Shown one piece after another: positions 19,820 through 27,286 of a DNA stretch of 51,561 nt. How positions within the stretch are numbered: the first letter of the stretch is position 1; each line of letters starts with the position of its first letter. The position numbers and the translations under genes were made by a program. Source of the DNA: Pannonibacter carbonis (GTDB taxonomy: Bacteria > Pseudomonadota > Alphaproteobacteria > Rhizobiales > Stappiaceae). Under the pieces are notes generated by a model that searched no databases, had not been told where the DNA came from, and was given only the letters and a program-made list of their open reading frames with translations. The stretch spans positions 1-51,561 of the forward strand of contig NZ_PUDR01000022.1 in assembly GCF_003012935.1 (NCBI RefSeq). The letters are read 5' to 3'.

Positions 19820-20035
19820 CCGTCATCCCGGCCCAGCTGAGCGTTAGCGAAGCGCCGAGCCGGGACCTGTCCCGGATCTGATCCGGGAGCCAGAAATCAG
19901 CCGCGCGTAGCGCGACAAATCAGGTCCAGTCCTGCGTCGAAAGCTGAATTGGCAACGGGCTCGCTTGCGCTCGCTCAGACATGCTGGATTCCGGATCTGC
20001 GGTTCGCTGAACGCTCACCTTGTCCGGAATGACGG
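19820..20035. repeat. MITE-like element 1, 216 bp
   Basis: The element begins CCGTCATCCCGG and ends with its inverse carrying one mismatch (20024-20035). Internal sequence contains GCCGAGCCGGGACC, also found in element 2. No frame is supported inside. Confidence 0.6.
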
Positions 20036-20070
20036 CGTGTGACTTCAAGCGTGAGGCCACCACAAAAAAC

Positions 20071-20298
20071 GCGCGGCCCGAAGGGGCCGCGCCAGACTAC
20101 TGACAAACCTCGACCTCAGCGTCGTCATCCCGGCCAAGCGCAGCGCCGAGCCGGGACCGGAGAGTAGAGGCCTCAATGTTTCAATGAGTTCATCCCGAAG
20201 AGACTTTGGCTCTCCGGTCCCGGATCTCCGCTTCGCTGCGTCCGGGATGACCATAGAGGGTTTGTCATAAAGCTGAGCGCGGCCCGGAGGGGCCGCGC
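20071..20298. repeat. MITE-like element 2 flanked by duplicated hairpins
   Basis: Nested inverted pairs are centred on the same point: TGACAAACC (20101-20109) with GGTTTGTCA (20259-20267), and GTCATCCCGG (20124-20133) with 20242-20251. Outside them lie two nearly identical GCGCGGCCC stem-loops, 20071-20092 (GAAG loop) and 20277-20298 (GGAG loop). The left one is followed by a T-run on the minus strand and probably terminates bfr. The whole 19641-20327 spacer (687 bp) has no supported gene. Confidence 0.6.
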
Positions 20299-20327
20299 GT
20301 TGGTCTGATGGGGCTTGTGCGAAAGGA

Positions 20328-20816
20328 TCAGTCGCCGACTTCGTTGGCCGGCTCGGCCTGCAGGAGGCCGTAGCGCTCTTCGCCGATCTTCGACAGCAGT
20401 TCCAGCTGGGTTTCGAGGAAGTCGATGTGACCTTCCTCATCGCGCAGCAGCTCTTCAAAAATCTGCATGGAGACGAAGTCGCCTTCCTCGCGGCAGATCT
20501 CGCGCGACTTGGCGTAGGACGCACGGGCGTCGTATTCGCCGGCCAGGTCGCACTCCAGCACTTCCTTCACGCTCTGGCCGATGCGCAGGGGCGCCAGCTT
20601 CTGCATGTTCGGATGGCCTTCGAGGAAGATGATGCGCGTGGTGATCTTGTCCGCATGCTGCATCTCCTCGATGGACTCAGCGCGCTCCTTTTTGGCCAGG
20701 CGCGTGAAGCCCCAGTCGTCCAGCAGGCGGTAGTGCAGCCAGTACTGGTTGATGGCGCCAAGCTCGAGAAACAGCGCCTCGTTCAGACGCTCGATGACTT
20801 TCGCACTGCCCTTCAT
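20328..20816 (-). CDS. bfr: Bacterioferritin
   Basis: The 162-aa product forms the 24-subunit heme-containing iron store. The dinuclear ferroxidase ligands E18, E51, H54, E94, E127 and H130 are all present, and M52 in EEMQHAD is the heme ligand that separates Bfr from plain ferritin. Length is typical (about 160 aa). GGGAG lies upstream of the ATG. A promoter with an Irr-type iron box between its -35 and -10 lies 37-65 bp upstream. It appears monocistronic, and no bacterioferritin-associated ferredoxin gene is adjacent. Confidence 0.96.
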   Translation of the reverse strand: MKGSAKVIERLNEALFLELGAINQYWLHYRLLDDWGFTRLAKKERAESIEEMQHADKITTRIIFLEGHPNMQKLAPLRIGQSVKEVLECDLAGEYDARASYAKSREICREEGDFVSMQIFEELLRDEEGHIDFLETQLELLSKIGEERYGLLQAEPANEVGD

Positions 20817-20852
20817 GATGCGGCCTACTCCCTGGCTCGAAATCGTTAAATG

Positions 20853-20881
20853 AATCTAGAACGGTTCTAAAAAAATGTCCA
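20853..20881 (-). promoter_or_regulatory. bfr promoter with Irr iron control element (ICE)
   Basis: On the minus strand TGGACA (20876-20881) and TAGATT (20853-20858) are 17 bp apart. The palindrome 20855-20871 matches the Irr box TTTAGAA-N3-TTCTAAA at all but one defined base and lies between these elements. Bound Irr would block the polymerase, consistent with repression of iron storage under iron limitation. Confidence 0.75.
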
Positions 20882-20996
20882 GCCGCTCTTGCAACTTTAG
20901 CGGATGGCGTCGAGGCCCTGTCCACGTAGTTCTGCGTGCTAGCCGAAATCCTGTCCGATCTGATATATTCAAAAAAATGAAACTAAGGAGGGTTCC

Positions 20997-22211
20997 ATGC
21001 CGTTCCGTCTTCCTGATCTGGGCAACCGCTACACCCCGCAGTATTTCCTTGCAGCGCTCGGGGCTGGCGGCATTGCGGTGACGTTCTTTCTCTATCTCAT
21101 GTTCTGGATCCCGCATCCGGGTCAGACTGTGCCCGTCTTCGAGGATGTTGCCCGTGCCTATGTGGGCGGCTCGTGGCTCCTGCGCGGCATGATTGCGCTT
21201 GCCTATGCCGGTGTCGCTTTCTTCGCGCTGCTGCACATCCGGCTCATGGTCTGGAATGTCCGTCAGTTTGTCGCCTGGCGTCGGACGCCCGCCTTTGCCC
21301 AGTTAAAGTCGGGCAACGGCGAGACCCTGCTGATGACCGTTCCGCTGGCGCTGGCCATGTCCGTCAACGTCGGCTTCATTGCCGGTCTGCTGTTCGTGCC
21401 CGGCCTTTGGTCCGTGGTGGAATATCTGTTCCCGCTGGCACTCGTCGCCTTCGCCGGGATCGGGGTTTACGCCCTTTCGCTGATCGGCGCATTCCTTGGC
21501 CGCGTGCTGACCGCAGGCGGATTTGACTGTGCCCGCAACAACAGTTTCTCGCAGGTGATGGCGGCCTTCACCTTCGCCATGGTTGCCGTCGGTCTGGCTG
21601 CGCCCGCATCGATGAGTGCGACACCGCTGACGGTTGCTGCCAGCTACATGGCCTCGACCTTCTTCCTCGCGACAGCCACCCTGATCGGCGCGGTCGGCAT
21701 CGTGCTTGGCTTCCGGTCGATGCTGGAAAACGGCGCCAACGACGAGGCCGCGCCCAGCCTCCTGGTCGTTATCCCTTTCGCCACCGTGGCAGGGATCGCC
21801 CTGATGCGGCAGGCGCATGGCCTGCATGGCCAGTTTGAGGTCCATGCCGGGGCCGCTGACAGCTTCACCCTGCTCACCTGGCTGCTCGCGGTGCAGGTGC
21901 TGTTCGGTCTTCTCGGGTTCACGGTGCTGCGCCGCCAAGGCTACATCGGCCGCTTCATCACCGGCCCGGCGAAGTCGGTCGGCTCCTATGCCCTGGTTTG
22001 CCCCGCCGTTGCCCTTTCGGTGCTCCTGCAGTTCTACATCAACAAGGGTCTGGTTGAGGTCGGTCTGGTTGCCAAGTTCTCGGTCGCCTACTGGCTCGTC
22101 ACCGCGCTTGCCCTGGCGTTGCAGGCCCTGTCGATCTGGCTGGTCTTCCACCTCAACAGCCGCCACTTCTCCAGCCCGGCCAGCAAGGCAACCCTTGCGC
22201 CAGCCGAGTAG
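20997..22211 (+). CDS. Polytopic membrane protein (TsoY-like, tentative)
   Basis: The 404-aa product has about ten hydrophobic helices across its whole length and no soluble domain. It resembles, from memory, the proteins named TsoY family, related in topology to TehA/dicarboxylate-type channels. That name is tentative. The N-terminal segment YTPQYFLAALGAGGIAVTFF and the following PHPGQTVPVFEDVARAY look like the conserved part. No biochemical role can be assigned. AAGGAGG at ideal spacing supports the start at 20997. It is divergent from bfr and ends 22 bp before a tandem-repeat array. Confidence 0.6.
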   Translation: MPFRLPDLGNRYTPQYFLAALGAGGIAVTFFLYLMFWIPHPGQTVPVFEDVARAYVGGSWLLRGMIALAYAGVAFFALLHIRLMVWNVRQFVAWRRTPAFAQLKSGNGETLLMTVPLALAMSVNVGFIAGLLFVPGLWSVVEYLFPLALVAFAGIGVYALSLIGAFLGRVLTAGGFDCARNNSFSQVMAAFTFAMVAVGLAAPASMSATPLTVAASYMASTFFLATATLIGAVGIVLGFRSMLENGANDEAAPSLLVVIPFATVAGIALMRQAHGLHGQFEVHAGAADSFTLLTWLLAVQVLFGLLGFTVLRRQGYIGRFITGPAKSVGSYALVCPAVALSVLLQFYINKGLVEVGLVAKFSVAYWLVTALALALQALSIWLVFHLNSRHFSSPASKATLAPAE

Positions 22212-22233
22212 TGGGCCAGACCGCCGAGTGCCC

Positions 22234-22509
22234 GTCCTTCAGCGGAAGGACTGGCCAAGGAAGCGAGAGTGGGTCCGTCCTTCAGCGGAAGGACTGGCCA
22301 AGGAAGCTAGGATGGGTCCGTCCTTCAGCGGAAGGACTGGCCAAGGAAGCGAGAGTGGGTCCGTCCTTCAGCGGAAGGACTGGCCAAGGAATCTAGGGTG
22401 GGTCCGTCCTTCAGCGGAAGGACTGGCCAAGGAAGCTAGGATGGGTCCGTCCTTCAGCGGAAGGACTGGCCAAGGAAGCTAGGATGGGTCCGTCCTTCAG
22501 CGGAAGGAC
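22234..22509. repeat. 43-bp tandem repeat array (6.4 copies)
   Basis: Copies start at 22234, 22277, 22320, 22363, 22406 and 22449, with a partial copy at 22492-22509. Each carries the hairpin GTCCTTC-AGCG-GAAGGAC. Copies differ only at a few positions near their 3' end. The last copy sits in a larger perfect 12-bp stem (22487-22514) that overlaps the stop codon of the minus-strand oxygenase gene. The period is not a multiple of 3, so it is not a coding repeat. Confidence 0.95.
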
Positions 22510-23045
22510 GGACCATGGCACCAGCAGGTCAGCGAGTAGCGGCGGCCACGTGTCACCGGGGCCACCCGGTGCAGCATGAAACTGGCAAACAGCGTTGCGG
22601 TGCCGATCGGACGCGGCGCAGCCCATTCCGCGCTGCCAAGATTGAGGTCCAATGCGCCGCCGTCATAGAGCGCGGGCTCTGACAGCTGCACGACGATGGT
22701 CAGCTTGCGCTGGCGGGCGATGGCGCCGTCACCGATATCGGAATGCCAGTCGTAATGCCCCTCGTCGCTTTCGTCGTAGCTTGCGACCTGCAGCCGTTCA
22801 TGGAAATCGGTGATGTCGAAGCGGAAGGCCTCGCGGTTGGCCTCAGCCACACCGCGCATGATGCGCTCCATGACGAACAGCGCGTCGCCCTGATCGTCGA
22901 GCCAGTTGATCCGGGCCCGGCGGATTGAGGCGTGTTGCACGCCACCCACGAGCCCGCCTTCGCGCATCTCGCCGCTTTCGGCAAGATCAATGATGCGGGC
23001 GCATTCGTCCGGCGTGAAAAGGGCAGGGATCGTATGGGTGAACAT
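22497..23045 (-). CDS. 2OG-Fe(II) oxygenase family protein
   Basis: The 182-aa product has the double-stranded beta-helix of prolyl-4-hydroxylase-like dioxygenases. The iron ligands are H101 and D103 in YDWHSDIGDG and H159 in FMLHRV, and an arginine in TRGRRYSL binds 2-oxoglutarate. Such enzymes hydroxylate proteins or small molecules; the target is unknown. The start at 23045 has AAGGTG upstream. The last residues GPSFR and the stop codon are written in the terminal copy of the 43-bp repeat array, so the repeats may have altered the C-terminus. Confidence 0.88.
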   Translation of the reverse strand: MFTHTIPALFTPDECARIIDLAESGEMREGGLVGGVQHASIRRARINWLDDQGDALFVMERIMRGVAEANREAFRFDITDFHERLQVASYDESDEGHYDWHSDIGDGAIARQRKLTIVVQLSEPALYDGGALDLNLGSAEWAAPRPIGTATLFASFMLHRVAPVTRGRRYSLTCWCHGPSFR

Positions 23046-23113
23046 GGGCAGCACCTTTGTTGGTTGCCTGCCCATATGCCCGCTTCCCTGCCCAAGGCAA
23101 CTGCTTTGTTGTC

Positions 23114-24013
23114 TCAGCGCGATGCCTCGACTGCGCGCGTCCTGCGCTGGCCCCAGCCCAGCGTCATGCCGGCTGCGGCCAGCAGGATGACAGCCATGCC
23201 CAGCCCCTGCACCGGCTGCAGGCGGGTGCCCATGGCGAAGACGTCCACCAGAATGGTCACGACCGGATAGACAAAGGCCAGCGCGCCCTGCTGTGCGGTC
23301 GGCAGGCTCTGGATGGCGGCGTAGAGCAGGGCATACATCAACCCGGTGTGGATGAGCCCCATACTGGCCAGCACGGCCCAGGTCTCGGGCGTTGCCGGCA
23401 GGCCATTGGCCAGGACGAACGGGGCCAGCATGACGCTGCCGACGCTGACGTGGATGAGTGCGATCAGCTGCGGCGGCACGCCTTTCAGCGCCTTGGTGGT
23501 GATCGCGGCAATGGCCCAGCCGAGCGCGGCCAGCAGCGCCATGGCAATGCCCGGCAGATAGTCATCGGAGACGTAGCTCGCATCCGGCCGGTTCAGCACG
23601 ATGGCCACAACCCCGGCAAAGGCGAGGCCGAGCCAGCCGAGCTTTACCACCGTGATCCTCTCGCCGAAGAACAGCGCGCCAAAACCCAGCAGCATGAAGG
23701 GCTGCGTGTTGTAGACGACCGTTGCCACCGAAACCGAGGCGCGGCTGTAGCTGCCAAACAGCAGCAACCAGTTGAGCACCAGCGCAACCCCGCTGAGCCC
23801 GGCCATCAGCAGCTGTTTCCGCTTCAGGCGCACCCGCAGCAAACCCAGCGCGGCACACAGGATCATCAGGGCCCCGGCGCCAAACACGCAGCGCCAGAAC
23901 ACCACCGTCAATACCGGCTCACCGGCCATGACGACGAACCAGCCGATCGTTCCCGAAATCACCATCGCTGCCACCATCTGGATCGTGCCGCGTGTCTGGT
24001 CCTGCATGTCCAT
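23114..24013 (-). CDS. EamA/DMT-family transporter
   Basis: The 299-aa inner-membrane protein has ten predicted helices arranged as two EamA repeats (about residues 5-137 and 150-285), the layout of drug/metabolite exporters. The PFMLLGFGALFFGERIT segment closing the first repeat is typical. The substrate is unknown, but family members often export amino acids or related metabolites. It is divergent from an Lrp/AsnC-type regulator 129 bp away, a common regulator-exporter pairing. Whether the pair forms one regulatory unit is inference. Confidence 0.9.
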   Translation of the reverse strand: MDMQDQTRGTIQMVAAMVISGTIGWFVVMAGEPVLTVVFWRCVFGAGALMILCAALGLLRVRLKRKQLLMAGLSGVALVLNWLLLFGSYSRASVSVATVVYNTQPFMLLGFGALFFGERITVVKLGWLGLAFAGVVAIVLNRPDASYVSDDYLPGIAMALLAALGWAIAAITTKALKGVPPQLIALIHVSVGSVMLAPFVLANGLPATPETWAVLASMGLIHTGLMYALLYAAIQSLPTAQQGALAFVYPVVTILVDVFAMGTRLQPVQGLGMAVILLAAAGMTLGWGQRRTRAVEASR

Positions 24014-24093
24014 GCTCCTGACTCGATGTGGATGCAGTCTAATCTCTTTGGTGAAATCGGTACTGGTGTCTAGAAAGGAGTTTTGCCAGAATG

Positions 24094-24110
24094 GCCTTCA
24101 AATGGAAGGC
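24094..24110. promoter_or_regulatory. Palindrome in the DMT/lrp spacer
   Basis: GCCTTC (24094-24099) is inverted at 24105-24110 with a 5-nt centre. It lies 32 bp before the lrp start and could be an operator of that regulator. The match to an Lrp-type site is not specific. Confidence 0.3.
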
Positions 24111-24142
24111 TGAGATGAGAAAAAGCTTTTGGAGGTGTGGCA

Positions 24143-24574
24143 ATGGACGAGATTGACCGGAAAATTCTACAGGCATTGGTGCAGGATGCCCGGATGCCGC
24201 TGAAACAGCTGGCAGAAGCAGCCGGTCTCAGCGGCCCGGCAACCTCCGACCGGCTTCGCCGTCTGGAACAACGGGGCATCCTGCGCGGCAGCACGATTGA
24301 CATTGACCCCGCTGCGCTTGGCTATGGTCTGGAAGCCGTCGTCCGCATCCGCCCCATGCCGGGCCAGTTGCATCTGGTTCAGCAGATGATCCAGGAGACG
24401 CCGGAAGTGGTTGAATGCGACAAGATCACTGGCGATGACTGTTTCGTTGCCCGCCTGTTCGTCCGCTCCTTGAACGACATCGACGGCATTCTTGACCGGA
24501 TCGCGGAACGGGCCTCCACCAGCACGTCACTGGTCAAGGCAAAGGTCATTTCCCGCCGTCCACCGGCATTCTGA
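24143..24574 (+). CDS. Lrp/AsnC family transcriptional regulator
   Basis: The 143-aa product has an N-terminal helix-turn-helix (MDEIDRKILQALVQDARMPLKQLA, recognition helix near residues 30-45) and a C-terminal RAM ligand-binding domain (about residues 62-140). The ITGDDCFVARLFV strand is typical of the latter. Such proteins sense amino acids. The ATG at 24143 has GGAGG 7 nt upstream; a GTG 6 bp earlier is in frame but too close to it. It is transcribed away from the DMT exporter gene and probably controls it. Confidence 0.92.
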   Translation: MDEIDRKILQALVQDARMPLKQLAEAAGLSGPATSDRLRRLEQRGILRGSTIDIDPAALGYGLEAVVRIRPMPGQLHLVQQMIQETPEVVECDKITGDDCFVARLFVRSLNDIDGILDRIAERASTSTSLVKAKVISRRPPAF

Positions 24575-24586
24575 GCGCCGCTTTGA

Positions 24587-25687
24587 TCAGCCCAGCCCAT
24601 GCGCGATGACCTTGCGCATCACGGTCGGCAGGGCTTCGCCCTCAAGCGCGTCCAGCGTTGACCACCACCAGCCCTCGGGAAGATCGCCAGCCCCGAGTTC
24701 CGCCGTGAACACCGTCACCTCCAGGTGGAAATGCGTGAACGTGTGGCCGACGCTGCCGCTGCGCTTGTGCCATTTCGCGGCGACAGGCGCTTGCGCCAGT
24801 GCGGCGGCGACGTCGAAATCCACGGCCCATTCACTGCCCGGCACTTCCGCCATGCCGCCCAGCAAGCCCTTCGGCGGCCGCTTGCGCAGCGCCACGGCGC
24901 CATCGTCGGCCCGTCGCAGGACAAAGGCTGCGCCCGTCCTCGTCGGCTTGGCGGTCTTGGCGGCCTTCCTCGGCAGGGTTTCGGCCACGCCTGCGGCCCG
25001 CGCGGCACAAGGCCCCATCCACGGGCACAGCGCGCAGGCCGGCCGCTTCGGCGTGCAGATCGTTGCGCCAAGGTCCATCACCGCCTGGGCAAAGTCGCCG
25101 GGCCGTTCCTGCGGCGTCAATTCGCCCATTGCCGCCTTGATCTCGGGCTTGGCAGCAGGCAGCGGCGTCTCGATCAGCCGCAACCGGCTCATCACCCGTT
25201 CGACATTGCCGTCCACCACGGCCGCTGGCCGGTCGAAGGCGATGGCGGCGATCGCCGCAGCAGTGTAGGGGCCGATGCCGGGCAAGGCCTTCAGCCCGTC
25301 TTCCGTCTCGGGAAACCGGCCGCCGTGGTCCCGAGCCACTGCCTCGGCGCAGGCCTTCAGGTTGCGGGCGCGGGAGTAATAGCCAAGCCCCGCCCAGGCC
25401 CGCATCACATCGTCCGCCTCGGCAGCCGCGAGCTTCTCCACCTTCGGCCACTTCGCCGTAAAGGCGGTGAAATAGTCCTTCACCGCGGCCACGGTCGTCT
25501 GCTGCAGCATGATTTCCGACAGCCAGACCCGGTAGGGGTCAGGCACCACGCCGACCTTGCGCTCATGCGGCGGCACGCGCCAGGGCAGGTCGCGGGCATG
25601 GCGGTCGTACCAGGCCAGCAGGGCATCGGTCAGCTGTGCGGGAGGCTGCCCGGCAGCGGCCGGGCGGGCAGGGGTGGTTCGCGTCAT
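24587..25687 (-). CDS. mutY: A/G-specific adenine DNA glycosylase
   Basis: The 366-aa product removes adenine mispaired with 8-oxoguanine. The helix-hairpin-helix ALPGIGPYTAAAI is followed by the catalytic aspartate in VVDGNVERV. The [4Fe-4S] loop C-x6-C-x2-C-x5-C is complete (CTPKRPACALCPWMGPC). The C-terminal NUDIX-like domain that recognises 8-oxoG has FTHFHLEVTVF. The start at 25687 fits family length; the open frame upstream lacks family features. It converges tail-to-tail on the Lrp gene. The group mutY-DciA-dsbA-smc that starts here is conserved in Alphaproteobacteria. Confidence 0.95.
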   Translation of the reverse strand: MTRTTPARPAAAGQPPAQLTDALLAWYDRHARDLPWRVPPHERKVGVVPDPYRVWLSEIMLQQTTVAAVKDYFTAFTAKWPKVEKLAAAEADDVMRAWAGLGYYSRARNLKACAEAVARDHGGRFPETEDGLKALPGIGPYTAAAIAAIAFDRPAAVVDGNVERVMSRLRLIETPLPAAKPEIKAAMGELTPQERPGDFAQAVMDLGATICTPKRPACALCPWMGPCAARAAGVAETLPRKAAKTAKPTRTGAAFVLRRADDGAVALRKRPPKGLLGGMAEVPGSEWAVDFDVAAALAQAPVAAKWHKRSGSVGHTFTHFHLEVTVFTAELGAGDLPEGWWWSTLDALEGEALPTVMRKVIAHGLG

Positions 25688-25887
25688 GCCGGCAAGGGTG
25701 GCGCGGTCCCTCCCGAAATCAAGCAATCCCCGCGCTTGCCCTTGGACAGGCTGGGGATAAACCCGCTTCAGCCTGTGGATGCAGCGCGCCGCACAATACC
25801 GTCTTGATTTTGTCCTAAAGGCCCGTGACCCTTGGGTCAGGCATGACAGGATGCCGGGGCCGGCGCCGCGGGTGAGTGCGGCAGCGG

Positions 25888-26421
25888 ATGGTGACGATGA
25901 GTTGGGACAGCAAGGGGCCCGCACGCGGTGGTTCCAGACCGCTCGCGGACCTGATCGGCAAGGCGATGCAACCAGCCTTCCGCAAGCGTGGCTTTGCCAC
26001 GGCGGATCTGGTTGCCTCCTGGCCGGATATTGTCGGAGAACGCTATGGCGAACGGGTCAGGCCCGAACGCCTCCTCTGGCCGCGCCCGGTCGATCGGGAC
26101 GGTGAAACCGTAACTGATCCGGCGACGCTGGTGGTCAACACGGATGGCGCGACGGCTCTCCTGCTGACCCACGAGATGCCGCAGATCCTCGCCCGCATCA
26201 ATGGCTACTTCGGCTGGGCGGCAGTTGGCCGCATCCGCATTGTTCAAAAGCCCGTGAGCGTTCCGGTGCGCAAGCGCCGGCCTCAGGTGCGCGACCTGAC
26301 CGAAGCAGAGCAGCGCGAGCTTGATGCCCGCCTTGAGGGTGTCGAACATGAGGGCCTGCGCAAAGCCTTGGAAAAACTCGGCTCGCAGGTGATCGCCCGC
26401 AACCGGACGTCAAGCAACTGA
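25888..26421 (+). CDS. DciA-like (DUF721) protein
   Basis: The 177-aa product has a DUF721/DciA domain in its first 110 residues (LADLIGKAMQPAFRKRGFATADLVASWPDIVG). DciA proteins help load the replicative helicase DnaB in bacteria that lack DnaC. The C-terminal part is basic and charged (RKRRPQVRDLTEAEQRELDARL), perhaps a helicase- or DNA-contact segment. The start is uncertain: ATG 25888 or 25897, neither with a strong ribosome-binding site. It is divergent from mutY and precedes the dsbA-like gene by about 157 bp. Confidence 0.8.
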   Translation: MVTMSWDSKGPARGGSRPLADLIGKAMQPAFRKRGFATADLVASWPDIVGERYGERVRPERLLWPRPVDRDGETVTDPATLVVNTDGATALLLTHEMPQILARINGYFGWAAVGRIRIVQKPVSVPVRKRRPQVRDLTEAEQRELDARLEGVEHEGLRKALEKLGSQVIARNRTSSN

Positions 26422-26578
26422 GGCATGGCGCTCTGCGCTCGCCGGAGCGGCTGGCTTTCACCGCGCACGACATTCACCTTCCTACTGCCGCCACAATTGC
26501 CCTGTTCGGTTGACGGGTTCGCCACAAGCGGGCACACAGCATCACAGATCTTCATCTTGGCAAGGCAGGACCACGCCC

Positions 26579-27220
26579 GTGAATTTGACCCGCAGAAAGC
26601 TTCTGGCCAGCACCATGGCCCTCGGACTTGGCACCGCGCTGACGACTGCCTTCCCGCTTGTCGCCCTGGCCCAGACGGTCGATGTCGCCAAGCTGATGGA
26701 GGCCTCGCCGCTTGGAGAGAAGTTCATCGGTAAGGAAGATGCGCCGGTGACCATCATCGAATACGCCTCGCTGACCTGTGGCCACTGCGCCAATTTCCAC
26801 AAGGGCGTCCTTCCGGAAATCAAGAAGCAGTACATTGATACTGGCAAAGCTCGCATGATCTTCCGCGAGTTCCCGCTGGATCCGGTTGCCGCCGCCGGGT
26901 TCATGCTCGCCCGCTGCGCCCCGGAAGACAAATATTTCGACGTGATGGACGCCCTTTTTGCCGACCAGCGCGCCTGGGCCTTCACAAATGATCCCTACAA
27001 CGCGATGCTCAATTTCTCCAAGCAGCTCGGATTCACACAGGAGTCCTTCGAAGCCTGCTTGACAAACCAGTCCCTGCTGGACGGAGTCAACGCAGTGCGC
27101 GACAAGGCCGGCAACGAGTTCAAGGTGGACTCCACGCCGACGTTCTTCATCAACGGTGAAAAAGCAACCGGAGCTCTCAGTTTTGAGGAAATGTCGAAGA
27201 TCATCGACAAGTACCTCTGA
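26579..27220 (+). CDS. DsbA-family periplasmic thiol:disulfide protein
   Basis: The 213-aa product starts at a GTG with AGGA upstream. It has a twin-arginine-like signal (TRRKLLA then a hydrophobic run), with likely cleavage after ALA near residue 31. The thioredoxin-fold domain has the active site CGHC at residues 67-70 and the cis-proline loop STPTFFINGE. It probably oxidises or isomerises cysteines in exported proteins. It lies 66 bp upstream of smc. The pairing of dsbA-like and smc genes is positional and conserved in Alphaproteobacteria, not a known functional link. Confidence 0.9.
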   Translation: MNLTRRKLLASTMALGLGTALTTAFPLVALAQTVDVAKLMEASPLGEKFIGKEDAPVTIIEYASLTCGHCANFHKGVLPEIKKQYIDTGKARMIFREFPLDPVAAAGFMLARCAPEDKYFDVMDALFADQRAWAFTNDPYNAMLNFSKQLGFTQESFEACLTNQSLLDGVNAVRDKAGNEFKVDSTPTFFINGEKATGALSFEEMSKIIDKYL

Positions 27221-27286
27221 GTGCCTTGACCGGCGGGCCCGCGCCCGCCGGACCGCTCTCGCCTGCCTTCAGCCGGAGGCGCGGCC

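Noticed and set aside
22234-22509. CRISPR array
   Set aside because: The segments between the palindromes are nearly identical rather than unique spacers, the period is a uniform 43 bp, and no cas gene is present.
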